A stretch of DNA of 64,000 nucleotides from Antedon bifida (taxonomy: Eukaryota; Echinodermata; Crinoidea; Comatulida; Antedonidae), in NCBI GenBank assembly GCA_963402885.1, contig OY727095.1:15443001-15507000 (forward strand). The letters run 5' to 3'. Positions 11,850-23,374 of this stretch are shown here, one piece after another. The notes beneath the pieces are model-generated. The model saw nothing but the letters and a program-made list of their open reading frames with translations. It was not told where the DNA came from and did not search any database. The first letter of the stretch is position 1, and each line of letters starts with the position of its first letter. The position numbers and the translations under genes are program-made.

Positions 11850-13354
11850 CTAGACATGAAACTCGTCACTTTGACGAGTTAGTTATCCGCACAACGACAA
11901 ACGCCACGTGCACGTCATACGTTGGAATATTGCACACAGATAAAGATTATGGCATTATGACAAGAACTGAAGAATATGATATGCTGTTAGTGCTGAATTC
12001 TGTCAATTTGTGTCATATAGTATATACATGCAAAGAGTATAATCTGTATACATATTACATACAGTGTAGAATAGGTGAAATTACGGGACCCGCCATTTAT
12101 TCCAATTTTTAACATGGCGACGGTATCAAAATGAAACACTTAAATAGCAATTTCTGGAGGAAATTATCTCAGGAACAACATATTAACGTGTAGAAGAAAT
12201 TTGAATACGTAAAATATAGATGCGCACCCTTTTAAATGTGATGAACTATTACGCAAAATATGAAAATACGACTTTTTTTATTCAACTGGCCATATGATGA
12301 CGTGACAACATCCGATTGGCAAAATGTTTACATGAATTCGTATCTACAATCCAATAGCTTCCAGAAAACGTTTTAATCGTGATTATCACATTTTATTCTT
12401 ACGAGCTATTACAGATTAAAATTTACTGTAAAGATGAAATTAATGACCCACGTAATTAAAATTTTTAGGCATGATGACGTCATAAAAATTAAAATATTTT
12501 TATCTCATGCTAAAGAAAGTTGATTGACCTACACAATATATAAATTTAGGAGAAAAAGGAATACAGATAAGCGTGATGCGCTCCATTGAATGTGATGAGC
12601 AATAACGAAAGAGACAAAAATCCTATATTTTACATTCGTCACAATGTTTTTTTAGCCTTATCGATGCATGATCCGATATCTACAACTCATCAACTTCTAG
12701 ATTTTGTAATAAAAATAAACGGTTCACGGTTTACTTTAGAAACTATGACTGTTTAAAAAAAGACATAATTTTGACGATTTTTTAAGCTTTTTCATAAAAA
12801 ACGCGCACGAATTGTCTAATTCAACGTGTTCGTATGGCGTTATTTAAACTGGAAAAGGTCTAAATTGTTTTCAAAATTACTAGGAAAGACTTGAAAAATA
12901 TAATTCAAGAGAAAAAAATATGTTTTTAACGCTACGTGCGCACCGCGTGCGTAAAAAATTGCGCGCCCGTGGGAATTTTTGACATGCTCAAAATGACAAG
13001 AAACGCATAAAAAATTGATTAGAAATTAATTTTGCGCATTTTGAAATTTTAAATGCGCGTGCGCGCGTAACTTCTTGTGAAACATGCCATTTTTAATCCG
13101 TAGAAAGTTTGCCCCTGATATGACTTAAATTTTGTCAAAGTGTCAATACTAAATGACTTTTGGTTTTTAATCTATAATCAATCATTGAAATTCATATAAT
13201 TGCGCGTAAGTCACGTTACGCAACTATGACGTCATTCAAAAATAGGAGGTGCACAACTTCACGTAAATGCCCATATGTTGTCAAAGTTATGAAATGTTAT
13301 GTTTACACATTTTAGAGAAACGCGACTCACAAAAAGGAAGGAAGGATCCAAGAA
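11850..13354 (+). mobile_element. Helentron-like unit 4
   Basis: Starts with the 5' signature and hairpin. It lacks the extra segment of unit 2/3 and is more diverged in its second half, with several small deletions. There is no 3' hairpin before unit 5. Confidence 0.68.
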
Positions 13355-15128
13355 CTAGACATGAAACTCGTCAAACGCCACATGCACGTCATACGTTGGA
13401 ATTTTGCACACAGAAAAAGATTATGGCATTATGACCTGATCTAAAGAATATGATATGTTGTTAGTGCTGAATTCTGTCAATTTTGTGTCATATAGTATAT
13501 ACAGTATAAACAGTATAATCTGTATACATATTACATACAGTGTAGAATAGGTGAAATTACGGGACCCGCCATTTATTCCATTTTTTAACATGGCGACGGT
13601 ATCAAAATGAAACACTAAAATAACAATTCCGGAAGGATATTATCTCAGCAACAACATATTAGCGTGTAGAAGAAATTTGGATACGTAAAATATAGATGCG
13701 CGCTCTTTTAAATGTGATGAACTATGACGCAAAATATGAAAATACGACTTTTTTTATTCAACTGGCCATATGATGACGTCACTACATCTGATTGGCAAAA
13801 TGTTCACATGAATTCGTATCTACAATCCAATAGCTTCCAGAAAACGTTTTAATCGTGATTATCACATTTTATTCTTACGAGCTATAACAGATTAAAATTT
13901 ACTGTAAAGATAAAATTAATGACCCACGTAATTTAAATTTTTAGGCATGATGACGTTATAAAAATCAAAATATTTTTAACTCATGCGAAAGATAGTTGAT
14001 TGACCTAGATAGTATAAAATATCTGAGGAAATGGAATACGTATAAGCGAGATGCGCTCTATTTAATGTGATGAGCAATAACGAAAGAGTAAAAAATCCTA
14101 TATTTTACTTTCGTGTGGCCATACGATGACGTCATAACATCCAAGGGGTAAAGATTCTGCATGAATTCATATCTACAACATATCTGCTAACATATTAAAT
14201 TAAAAAAATTGGGGGTCATGGATGATCCTGAGGAGCTGTAATAGATTAAAAATAGGCATAATTTTGACAATATGTTGTCACTTTTGCAACTAAAACGCGC
14301 GCAAATTGTCTAAATCAACGTGTTCGTATGACGTCATTTTAATTTGAAATGATGTCAATCTTTTTTAAAATGAATATGATAGGTTGTAAAATCATAATTC
14401 AAGAGAAAAACACATGATTTTCATGCTCCGCGCGCACCTTACGCGTAATTTTTTTCGCGCGCGTGGGAATTTTTGACATGCTCAAAATGTCATGATCAGC
14501 GTAGAAAGTTGATTAGAAATATATTTTGCGCATTTTGAAATTTTAAATGCGCGTGCGCGCGTAACTTCTTGTGAAACATGCCATTTTTAATCCATAGAAA
14601 GTTGACCCATGATATGAATTATAATTTTATTAAGTTTCATGAAAGAATATTTGTTGGTTCTAAAGTTATGATCAGTTATAGAAATTCATAAAATCGCGCG
14701 TAACTTACGCAACGCGGATCTGACATCATCGAAAAGCTTGGCTGCACATCTACACTTCAATGTCAATCTTTTTACCAAGTTATACAAAGTTATGTTCACA
14801 AGCAATAGGGGATATGCTGTAGACAAAAATCCGGGAAAGAAAGAAGAATAACAAAGAAGATGAAAAAAAAAGATATTTACAATCACATAGGTTATCCGCA
14901 ACTAAGTTGCGGATAACCAAAAAAAAAATAAGATGATGAAACAGGACAGTTACAAGGAGTTATCCGCCATAGTGCGGATAACTAATAATACAGAAAAAAA
15001 CAAAAAAAAAAAAGATGATGAAACAAGACAGTTACAAGGAGTTATCCGCCATAGTGCGGATAACTAAAAAAAAGATGATGAAACAGGACAGTTACAAGGA
15101 GTTATCCGCTGAATGCGGATAACTAATA
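13355..15128 (+). mobile_element. Helentron-like unit 5, damaged 5' end, multiplied 3' end
   Basis: The 5' hairpin is cut short by a deletion right after CTCGTCA. The body is diverged. The end is a microsatellite-like A-rich stretch with four successive 3' hairpins (see separate entry), after which the array stops. Confidence 0.66.
14890..15128 (+). repeat. Tandemly repeated 3'-terminal hairpin module
   Basis: Four hairpins in a row. The first is GGTTATCCGCAAC/GTTGCGGATAACC (14890-14917). The next three have GTTATCCGC arms starting at 14959, 15041 and 15101, each after an AAAGATGATGAAAC-type leader. The loops differ (CATAGT or TGAAT), so they are not simple copies of one hairpin. A TAA trinucleotide run closes the block. 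Confidence 0.75.
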
Positions 15129-15441
15129 ATAATAATAATAATGTTTCATTTTATGCAAAATCCATATGGGTTCCTTAAGGATAGAGAGTGCACAGGCAGC
15201 TTTATTCCATATGCCTGTCTATATAAACCCTCATTGTCACCCCTTATATTTCCATTATGGGGCTTAATGTCCATGGAGGACCGGCCCTTGGGTTAATTTG
15301 GGCAAATCCATAAATGTTCCTTAAGGATCGAGAGTTCACAGGCAGCTTTATTCCATGGGCCCCGCCTGTCTATATGAACACACAGTGTCGCCCATTATAT
15401 TTCCATTATGGGGCTTAATGTCCATCCATGGAGGACCGGCC

Positions 15442-16620
15442 GGCCCGCGAAATTTTTTTTACTCGTCATATAAGGCCGATTCAGCAGAAATCAATAGAGG
15501 GCGCGCTCCATCGCTCATGAATATTTAAATTACAACAGCCAGGCTGCTGCTGCACGCTGAGACAGTCAGCGGTCAAGCAAGCAGAGCAGGGAATTGCTTT
15601 CCCAATTTTTACTCACTGTCATGTCAGCTACCTACTACTACTGTAATGTTCTTTTTTGACTGCTGATAAATAGGCATACAATGAAAGCAATTCGTGCAAT
15701 AATTACATTTAATTAATACTCAAATAGGTATATGGTGGTATAATAAAATTATATTTATGATGATACTGTAACACCCAAAAAGGTTTTCGCACTTTTACCA
15801 AGGAGGTTTTAACATTGATTTTACCCTTTTACAGTAGGCCTACATCATACCAATCTGTACATTTTAGTTAAGCATTTGGACATTTCTTCTTTCGGCACAA
15901 CAAGAATGTCTTCAACTAATCCATTATTTAACAATTTGAAACTGTATTGTAATCACGCCTTCTCTGATATTTTCGGTCCATGATGACTGTCGCCTGCGGA
16001 TGCAGTATTTCTTTAAAGGGGTGCAATATGCCTCAGTCCCACCATGGTCGTGGCATATTAGTTATATTTCCGGGTGTTTTTTCTTTCTTCTATAATTAAA
16101 AATTAGGGGGGAGGGGGTGGGGGTGCGACCGCACCCTTGCACTAATTCTCTAGCCATGGATATCACAGCTTGTGATGTCCATAACTGTAGCGATATTGAT
16201 GATGCACTGAAGAGAGAGTATGTCGATGCTAACAATAAAATTAACTAGAATTTAATTCGTCACTTTGACGAATTATAGGTGATCATTTTTATAATTTTAA
16301 TGACATCTGATTTTTAAAAACGATGCATGTACGTAAAATACGATCGCAAAATGTTGATAATCCGATGACCTGATGCATACGATTAATAAACTTGAAGAGG
16401 AAAGGCCTCCTCCTACTTAAGCGGCCTGCGAAGAGAGAGAGATGGTGGAAGCAAGTGGAAGGCGATCGTATCATCATATCGCGTATTGACAGCTAGCTAG
16501 CGCGAAAGTTTTAATGCATGCGAGTAGCACTTTCTAATAAATATTCATGAGCGATGGAGCGCGCCCTCTATTGACTTCTGCTGAATCGGCCTTATATGAC
16601 GAGTAAAAAAAATTCCGCGG
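15442..16620. mobile_element. DNA element with terminal inverted repeats of about 80 bp
   Basis: The left arm (about 15445-15527) and right arm (about 16537-16618) are near-perfect reverse complements, including AAGGCCGATTCAGCAG and the GAGGGCGCGCTCCATCGCTC block. The element lies inside GGACCGGCCCTTGG of the surrounding satellite, whose uninterrupted form is seen at about 15279-15292. A CCGGCC-type motif on both sides may be the target duplication. No transposase ORF was found. The superfamily is not assigned. Confidence 0.7.
16246..16370 (+). mobile_element. Helentron-like family 2, 5'-end fragment
   Basis: Matches the start of the units at 21821 and 23375: TAGAATTTAATTCGTCAC, the hairpin closing in TGACGAATT, then TATAGGTGATCA. 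The match fades after about 125 bp. It is nested inside the inverted-repeat element. Confidence 0.65.
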
Positions 16621-17160
16621 CCGGCCCTTGGTTTAATTGGGTGCACAGGGATATTTATTATATCTCTATGAACCCACATTTTCACCCCACATACAGTATT
16701 TCCAATATAGGGTCTCTTGTAGCCCCACATAGAGAACGCCGAAAGGTCCATGAAGGATCGGCCCTTGGGTTTATCTGGGCATATCCATAAATGTTATTTA
16801 AAGATTGGGGGTGCACATTTAGTTTTATTCCATAGTTCATCTATGAACTATTTACCCCATATTAATTTCTAATACATGGCCTTATGTACCACACCACATA
16901 GAGATTCCAAAAGGGTCCTTAGAGGGTTCATTCGGACAAATGGGTTATTTTAGAATCCTTTGTGTACAGGCAACTCTTTCCTGTATGGGCCAACCTATTG
17001 GGACCAAATATTTTACCCATTTCCATTACAGAGCCAGTATGGCCCATATGGCATGTGAGATTATTTGGGAAAACTTTATACTGTAGGTTCCTTCATATGG
17101 AGAAGGCACCCTTTCCTGTACATAATTATTTTCAATGTGGGCTCTTCATACAGTACCAAA

Positions 17161-20100
17161 GTGTTACAATCAATATCCCCTCCCCACCCCCACCCACCAT
17201 TATGACAAGTATAAACATATATATTAATTTATGTTATTAATATAGAATAAACGTATTAAATTATGTCGAAGGTCAATAACTAAACTTCCGGTCATTATCA
17301 AGCAATATCATCTGTTAAACTGAAAATAAATGTATATCTTGGGAACAATTTGCTCCTATTTTTAATTCTCTCCGACCTGCCGTTACTCAAAAACAAAAAC
17401 TCAAAAAAAAAGGTCAAAATTGCTAAAAATGGGATTTCCAGTCAATTTTACAAAGAAATTTCTGTTAGAGCTAATATAAATGTATACATTGCGAACAATT
17501 TGACACCAGAATTATCTCACTACGTCCAGTATTTCCAGAGATATAGCATGTTTTATAAAAAATAGTGGCCATTTTGTTTATGCTAATTATGCAAATTGCT
17601 CAATGCTTTTATATTATGAAATTGTATTCATAAACGATGAGTAAATAAATGTGAATTGAATTAAAAATGGAAATATAAATATGCATGCTCTGAGTAATTT
17701 AAGACCAACCATGACTTTACTGTATATGACCTGCCTTTTACTGAGATATGAATTCGGTCAAGATGATGGGTCAAAGGTCAAAATAATGGTTTCCGGTAAT
17801 TTTTGGTCAAATGTTTCCATAATAGTGAATATGAATATGGGTCTTCTGAGTAGTTTAAAACTAAAATCGCTGAAATAGGCCTAGTAGTAGATAGGATGTT
17901 TGCACCTAATTTGCATATTTATGCTAATGCTAATTTGCATATGAAGGCATCAGATTTCAGAGGGTTGATTTTCTGTGTGTGACCAGGACCATATGTACAC
18001 TCATTTAAAACCAAAAAACCTTTGCTTACATTTATGTTTTATGCTATATTCAGTAGACTATTGGGGCCGACTTGACTTTGGCCGAGACGGTTTAGGGCCG
18101 ACTTGGATCGAAATTTTTTCAAAATAGATTTTTCACTTTTATTAAATTTTAAGATCTGGCTAAAAAATTTGAATTTTTGAAATAGTTATCTCTATACCAA
18201 ATAATATTTGAAAATAATAAAAAAACCACATACCTATCCATTAAATAAAATACAGCATCTTCATATAGCAATCATTCATGTCGATAGTGTAAAGCCAAAT
18301 TAGATTTCCCTTCTGAAATATAAAAAAGGTAAATGGTAATATTAATTTCTCCTGATAACTATTAGTCTTTAAATTTATTAAAATTAGGAATTTTTGATTG
18401 TTTTCAATTTTAAGTTATACTATAATGGATGTTAAAATATTTGTTTAAACTTTATAATTGCGTCTATATCTCATCTGATAGTTTAAAATTTTCATACAGT
18501 TCCATAATACAAATAGTATTTTTTTAATAAACTTGGTTTGTCTTCAACATTATGGTGCTGTACTCGAGCTGTTTGACCGGTTTTCAGCTTTAAAAAACAT
18601 TTATCGTAGAAGGAGATAGGTACATGCGAAGCAGCCTCGTATTATTGTGTGCGGGTATTTTTCAGCATTGACATCCATTAGACAGTGTATACCATGATCG
18701 GAAAACACCCTTTAATTTGGGGCAAATCGTTGAAACTAAATTCATTTAAATCTTCAATAACTAATTATCTAACTAAACATAATTAATAAACAAGGTTATG
18801 TTAGGTGGTTAAAATCAGTACCGAACATATGAACCAACTTTATATACCATCGAGTAAAATTCTAGAAGTAACGCGCGATTTACTGAATTTTGCCCTTACG
18901 TAAATTTATATATAGATACTGTAAAGTAGACTTTTTCTCCAATAAACAAGTGTTTCTGACATTTGCATGTAAAAAATCGTTTTAAAGTCCTTTTTCACCT
19001 CGTGGGTAAGGTGGGCACCGCCCGAATCTATTGACACAATTGTTGATGCGACATATCAATACAACAATACAATGTCACATGTGTGATTGGCTTGTCAGTT
19101 GATAGATAGCTGTTAATTCGTGAAAACAAATGCCTAAGAAATGCTTTTGATTAAATACTTTGCGTCATTATAAACAGTACCAAGAGTGTTAATAGTGAAA
19201 TAACATGTTTGTCTTGGGAAAATGTTTAATTTCAGTTATTTTATATGAAAAATCTCTAGGCTAGGCCTTAGCTTGCTTAGGTCAAAATCGACCAGATTTT
19301 CAGGGGGAAATAACCAATTTTCGGGGAGGCGGGGATCTGCATTAAAAGTCGGTTTTCTGGGAACTTGGGACCTCTGATCAGCATAGCACCACCACTGACA
19401 GTAAAACGTGAAAAGTAAACCCCTTTTTATAAATAGAAATTCTCACAAAGTACGTACACAGTCAGTAGAAGAAGCAAGATCGAGTGAACTCAAAACGTTC
19501 AGTCTGTCAATGAAAGGACACAACAACAAGGTCATCAATACACTGCCTGTACAACGTTCAGTTGATCGCAGAAGGGCTGCCGACAGAAGATCATATTACA
19601 AAGTTTACCTAGATTTTTTGGGTCACATGTCATGAAACACAATACCACCTTCCCACATTAACATCTTGCATGTTTTTTTTATTTCACTCCATTGGATTGC
19701 GTAGCTCGGTCAGTCTCACCAGCAACGGATTCAGGCTGACAGAAGATCGTATAGACCAAAGTACATACAATCAATTAATATTCTTTTCCCTTTTATTAAT
19801 TTTTCTGTAAAACTATGACTGAACCCAATCGGTGCTAATGTATTTTTTTTCACTATGCCTACCACTGTATTTATTACAGCGATATCAACGGACGACCAAC
19901 TAACAATTGAGTTCAATATTTAAAAGTCACGTCTGATTGTTAAGTCCTGCCTGGCACCATAAACACAATGTGCGTTGGGCCGGCTCTTATCGGACTGTAC
20001 ACTTCCGTTGCTTTAATTTTCTAAATGTATTAATTTCAATCAGCATTTCTACCAGCAGAAAAAATGGAATAGTCCTCCTTCGCGCACTGGTATGCGTAGT

Positions 20101-20235
20101 AAACATATCTAAATCCCTTCATGTTGTCTACTGGAATTGGGATTGTTTTCATATGGTGGGCTCCCTAAGTCAAACTGCAAACTTTGACTACTTGTTTTAT
20201 GAATCAAATTTGAAATAATAGCTCGAACTAGCAAG
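17161..20235. other. Intergenic, old repeats, no gene
   Basis: From about 17270 to 17900 there are loosely repeated phrases (for example GGTCAAAATTGCTAAAAATG and GGTCAAAATAATGG) that suggest an old, diverged tandem repeat. A short dispersed repeat near 19600-19680 (TTTACCTAGATTTT, then a GTCACATGTCATGAAAC-type stretch) recurs near 44610-44700. The rest shows nothing supportable. Confidence 0.4.
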
Positions 20236-20371
20236 ATATTCAGCAGCCTAACTTCTGTGACCTTTGTAATCTCCAACAACAGACATTAGTAGGTTTGAAA
20301 TGACCTTTTAACTCAAGTTTATTGAACAATTCATGTTCTATTAAACAAAAGACCTGAAAGGTAAGTGATGA
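20236..20371 (-). pseudogene. Remnant of DED exon (copy A), distal part
   Basis: Matches the middle of the first coding exon of the ROCO gene: the segment with AATCTCCAACAACA, GACATTAGTAGGT, AAGTTTATTGAACAA and GCTATTAAA-like sequence. It is out of frame and deleted relative to the intact exon. The other half of this remnant (21310-21430) lies beyond a 930-bp inserted element. Confidence 0.7.
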
Positions 20372-21301
20372 AGGTGACGTGACATTTCGCCGACATGACA
20401 TTTTGCCGAAAACCATTTAGCCGACAGACAATTAGCCGACAGACATTTGGCTGACAGACTATTGGCCGAAAAGACACTTTGACAACAGGATACCGCTGAT
20501 ATTTTTTATGTACGAGTTTCGAATTGAATTTAAAACGTTTGCATTACGGTCATTGCGCAAGTTCAGTGAAACACATTATACATAGTAGAATTAGAAAATA
20601 ATAATCCATTTATGATGAATGTCTATATTGAAGATAATAGTCGACCTCTTGGTTTTTAACCTACATTTGCTATTGTAAATCATTGAAGAGTACATTAATT
20701 TAGCGAAACAATAGACCCAATCTAAAGTGTGTGTTACTATACTGTCAATAGAGAATAAAAAATAAATATAAACAATTACTGACACATGTAATAAACCTTT
20801 TATATCTTCTTGAGATTTGTGTTGTACTTTTTTTATATCTAGAGAAATTATTGTGATTATATATGTTATCGTATTATAGGTCTATCATATCAAGGCCTCC
20901 TTCGAATGAACAACTCCCGAACAATAAACGATCAGGGCGTTTATTCGAATAAATAGGCTACGCTATAATTTTTCATACCTTACCGTCTCAGTGGCAGATC
21001 AACGAATTCCCAACAAAATAAAAAAGAAAAACATAGGCCTATTTGTTTTATAGACGTAAGTGTTAATAATTCGTCATGTCAATTCGGCAATATGTCGACG
21101 AAATAGTTGTTGGCAAAATGTCTTGTCGGCCAGTTGTCTGTCGGCCAATTGTCTGTCGGCGAAATAGTTGTCGGCAAAATGTCTTGTCGGCAAAATATCC
21201 TCTCGCCGAAATTTCCTGTCGACCAAATATCCTGTCGGCTAAATGTCTGGTCGGTTAAATGTCTGTCGGCAAACAGTCTGTTGCCGAAATGTCTTAGTAC
21301 C
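20372..21301. mobile_element. 930-bp TIR element made of GCCGACA-type repeats
   Basis: Flanked by an exact 8-bp duplication, AGTGATGA (20364-20371 and 21302-21309). The uninterrupted site exists in the sister copy near 54943. The ends are imperfect inverted repeats (GGT, five variable bases, then GACATTTCG and a CC/GC-GACA type segment). Both end regions (20373-20480 and about 21080-21300) consist of short units of about 15-20 bp around GCCGACAGACATTT in opposite orientation. No transposase ORF. An 8-bp duplication fits hAT-like elements. Confidence 0.75.
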
Positions 21302-21309
21302 AGTGATGA

Positions 21310-21430
21310 CATAGGCAGAATTTGAGTAAAAGATAGTGATCACCCTCGTAGTGTTCACCAAGATTAGCTTTTAAGCCTCTGAATTTTGAATTATAATCTG
21401 TAATTTTATTGTATTGCAATTTTTGCTGTA
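21310..21430 (-). pseudogene. Remnant of DED exon (copy A), start part
   Basis: The minus-strand reading gives SKFRGLKANLGEHYEGD then HYLLLKFCL, close to residues 6-31 of the intact protein. The splice acceptor (TTTTTTACAG) is still recognisable, but the start codon is lost: ATTACAGAT stands where the intact exon has ATGGCAGAT. Confidence 0.78.
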
Positions 21431-21639
21431 AAAAATTAAATGGATAGATGCAATTGGTTGCCATAAACCAACATTTCCAAACAAAGTATTGCTATTTGTG
21501 TAAATGTCATAAAACAAAGCACAATTCTGTAAGTGTAAGTCAAATTAAATATCCTTTTAAAATAATATCAAAACTCACACTACAACTGAATCTGAACAAC
21601 AGAATTGTTGGTACCCTACCCTGGAACCAATCCTCCATC

Positions 21640-21790
21640 CACTGGTAAATCAGTCTGACTGAACAGATCTACATCAACAGACGCTACTTGACTATAAGGT
21701 GTTTATAATTGTCACTGCTTCTGTGCGTCACATGACTTCCTAATCAGTCTTGCATGCTAGCCTATAATAGAAAATATAAGTCTTGTTTAC
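21640..21790 (-). promoter_or_regulatory. Copy A of a conserved upstream segment (possible 5' noncoding exon)
   Basis: This segment (CATCCACTGG, then CTACATCAACAGACGCTAC, AAGGTGTTTATAAT, CATGACTTCCTAATCAGTC, TTGCATG) recurs at 55290-55440 and 59398-59585. In copies A and B it lies just upstream of a DED-exon remnant. That suggests a first noncoding exon or promoter of the ROCO family, but there is no direct evidence of transcription. Confidence 0.4.
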
Positions 21791-21820
21791 CTATCTATCG
21801 TTTGCAAACTTAATATAAAC

Positions 21821-23374
21821 TAGAATTTAATTCGTCACTTTGACGAATTATAGGTGATCATTTTTATCATTTTATTGACATTAATATTTTTTAAACATGC
21901 ACGTATGTTAACATACAATCGGAAAATGTTGATGTATGCCATCCTATTATACGCTATAGTACTGAGTTGTGCCTATTATATGCCATATATATACATTATG
22001 TACAGTATATACTGTATATCTATATACAGTGTAGCATTAGTGAAACTACGAACACACATCATGTTCTAATTTTTTGGCACTGATGACATTATCAAAATAA
22101 ACTTGTGGATAACAATATCGAAAGATAAAGAATTGAGCAATGAAATATAACAATTGGAAGAAAATTTGGCACGTAGAAGCGCGGTGCGCGCTCTTTAAAA
22201 TTTGTATAACTTTGACGAAAGAGATGAAAAAATTGCTTTTTAATTTAAACTGGCCATATGATAACGTCACAAGATCCGATAGGCCTAATTTTTATATTAA
22301 TTCATATCTACATTTAACCAGCTCTCATAATAAGTTATAAACATCAAGGTCAACTTTAATTCAGAAGAGCTGTAAGGTATCCAAATATACGTTGTAGGTG
22401 AAATTATGTAACCACAGTTAATCAAATTTTAAGACATGATGACGTCATCAAAATGAAAATATTGGCAACTCATGAGTAACATAATTGGTTGAGGTAGAAT
22501 ATATTAAAAATTAAAGGAAAATCGATCACAGATAAGCGAGTTGCGCTCTGTTGAATATGGTGGTCTATGACAAAAGGGGAAAATCTCCTATTTTAAAAAT
22601 TCATGTGGCCAAATGATGACGTCATACCATTTTGTACGTCTAATGTGTATATACATTTATATCTACAACTCATTGGCTTCCATAATAAGTTAACAAAATT
22701 GGGGGTCACCGTGCATTCTGAAGAATTATTTTTATTTTAAAAATTCCTTATTTTTTACCATTTTTAGCACTTTTGTACAATTAATGTGCGCATTTTGTCA
22801 TTTTTAACGTGCTCGTATAGCACTATTTTAAGTCGAAATGGACTCAAATTTGGTGGATGTACCAAGGAAGATGAGTAGAATGCAGTTTGTACAAAAAAAT
22901 TGTATTTGTTACGCTTTCTATGTACGCACGCGCAAAAACGTGTTTTTGCGCAGTAATTTTTTAAAACACGCAAATGGCCTAATTCATGCTCTAAATTGAT
23001 CAAAACGTAATTTTGAGCTTTTTTAATTTTTAACGCGCGATTTCACGCGCATGATCCTACGAGCGCGTGCGTTTTTATTTGCTAATATTTTTACCCTTGG
23101 CCTAAAGTTTACGTGTAGTGAATTTCATTAATATGTGATAATGAATTATGGAGACATGATTGATAATGCGATTTCACAAAATGGCGTATAAATGACGTCA
23201 CGGATGAGTGATCACGCTCAAAAGCTTATTAGAACTAAGTTAGAGTATTTCAAAGACATTGTGAAATTTTTGTTATCATTGCTATTCAACTTTTTGAGAT
23301 ATTTGTTAAACAAAATCTGTACAGAAAGAAATTGTGAAGAAAAATTTTTTTTATATATAAAAACAATTTCACAC
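21821..23374 (+). mobile_element. Family 2 unit 1
   Basis: The 5' signature begins at 21821, with TGACGTCA palindromes at 22440, 22617 and 23193. There is no 3' hairpin before unit 2. Confidence 0.7.

Larger units (their letters stand above)
6364..15128 (+). mobile_element. Head-to-tail array of Helentron-like non-autonomous elements
   Basis: Five tandem units plus a partial one, about 1.5-1.77 kb each. Units start with CTAGACATG followed by a short hairpin (CTCGTCACTTTGACGAG) and AGTTATCCGCAC. The 3' terminus is a hairpin GTTATCCGC/GCGGATAAC followed by TAA. The 5' subterminal GTTATCCGC matches one arm of the 3' hairpin, giving the asymmetric inverted termini described for Helentron/Helitron2 elements and their non-autonomous derivatives. 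No Rep/helicase ORF is present, and the short minus-strand open frames inside are not convincing genes. The assignment to Helentrons is structural inference. Confidence 0.7.
15158..17160 (+). repeat. Diverged satellite, period about 150 bp
   Basis: Successive units share landmarks such as TCCATAAATGTTCCTTAAGGAT, a GTGCACAGGCAG-type segment, TTTATTCCAT, a GGGGCTTAATGTCCAT-type segment and GGACCGGCCCTTGG. Clear unit starts are near 15158, 15305, 16786 and 16939, and later units are increasingly diverged. The array is split by the inverted-repeat element at 15442-16620. No coding content was found. Confidence 0.65.
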
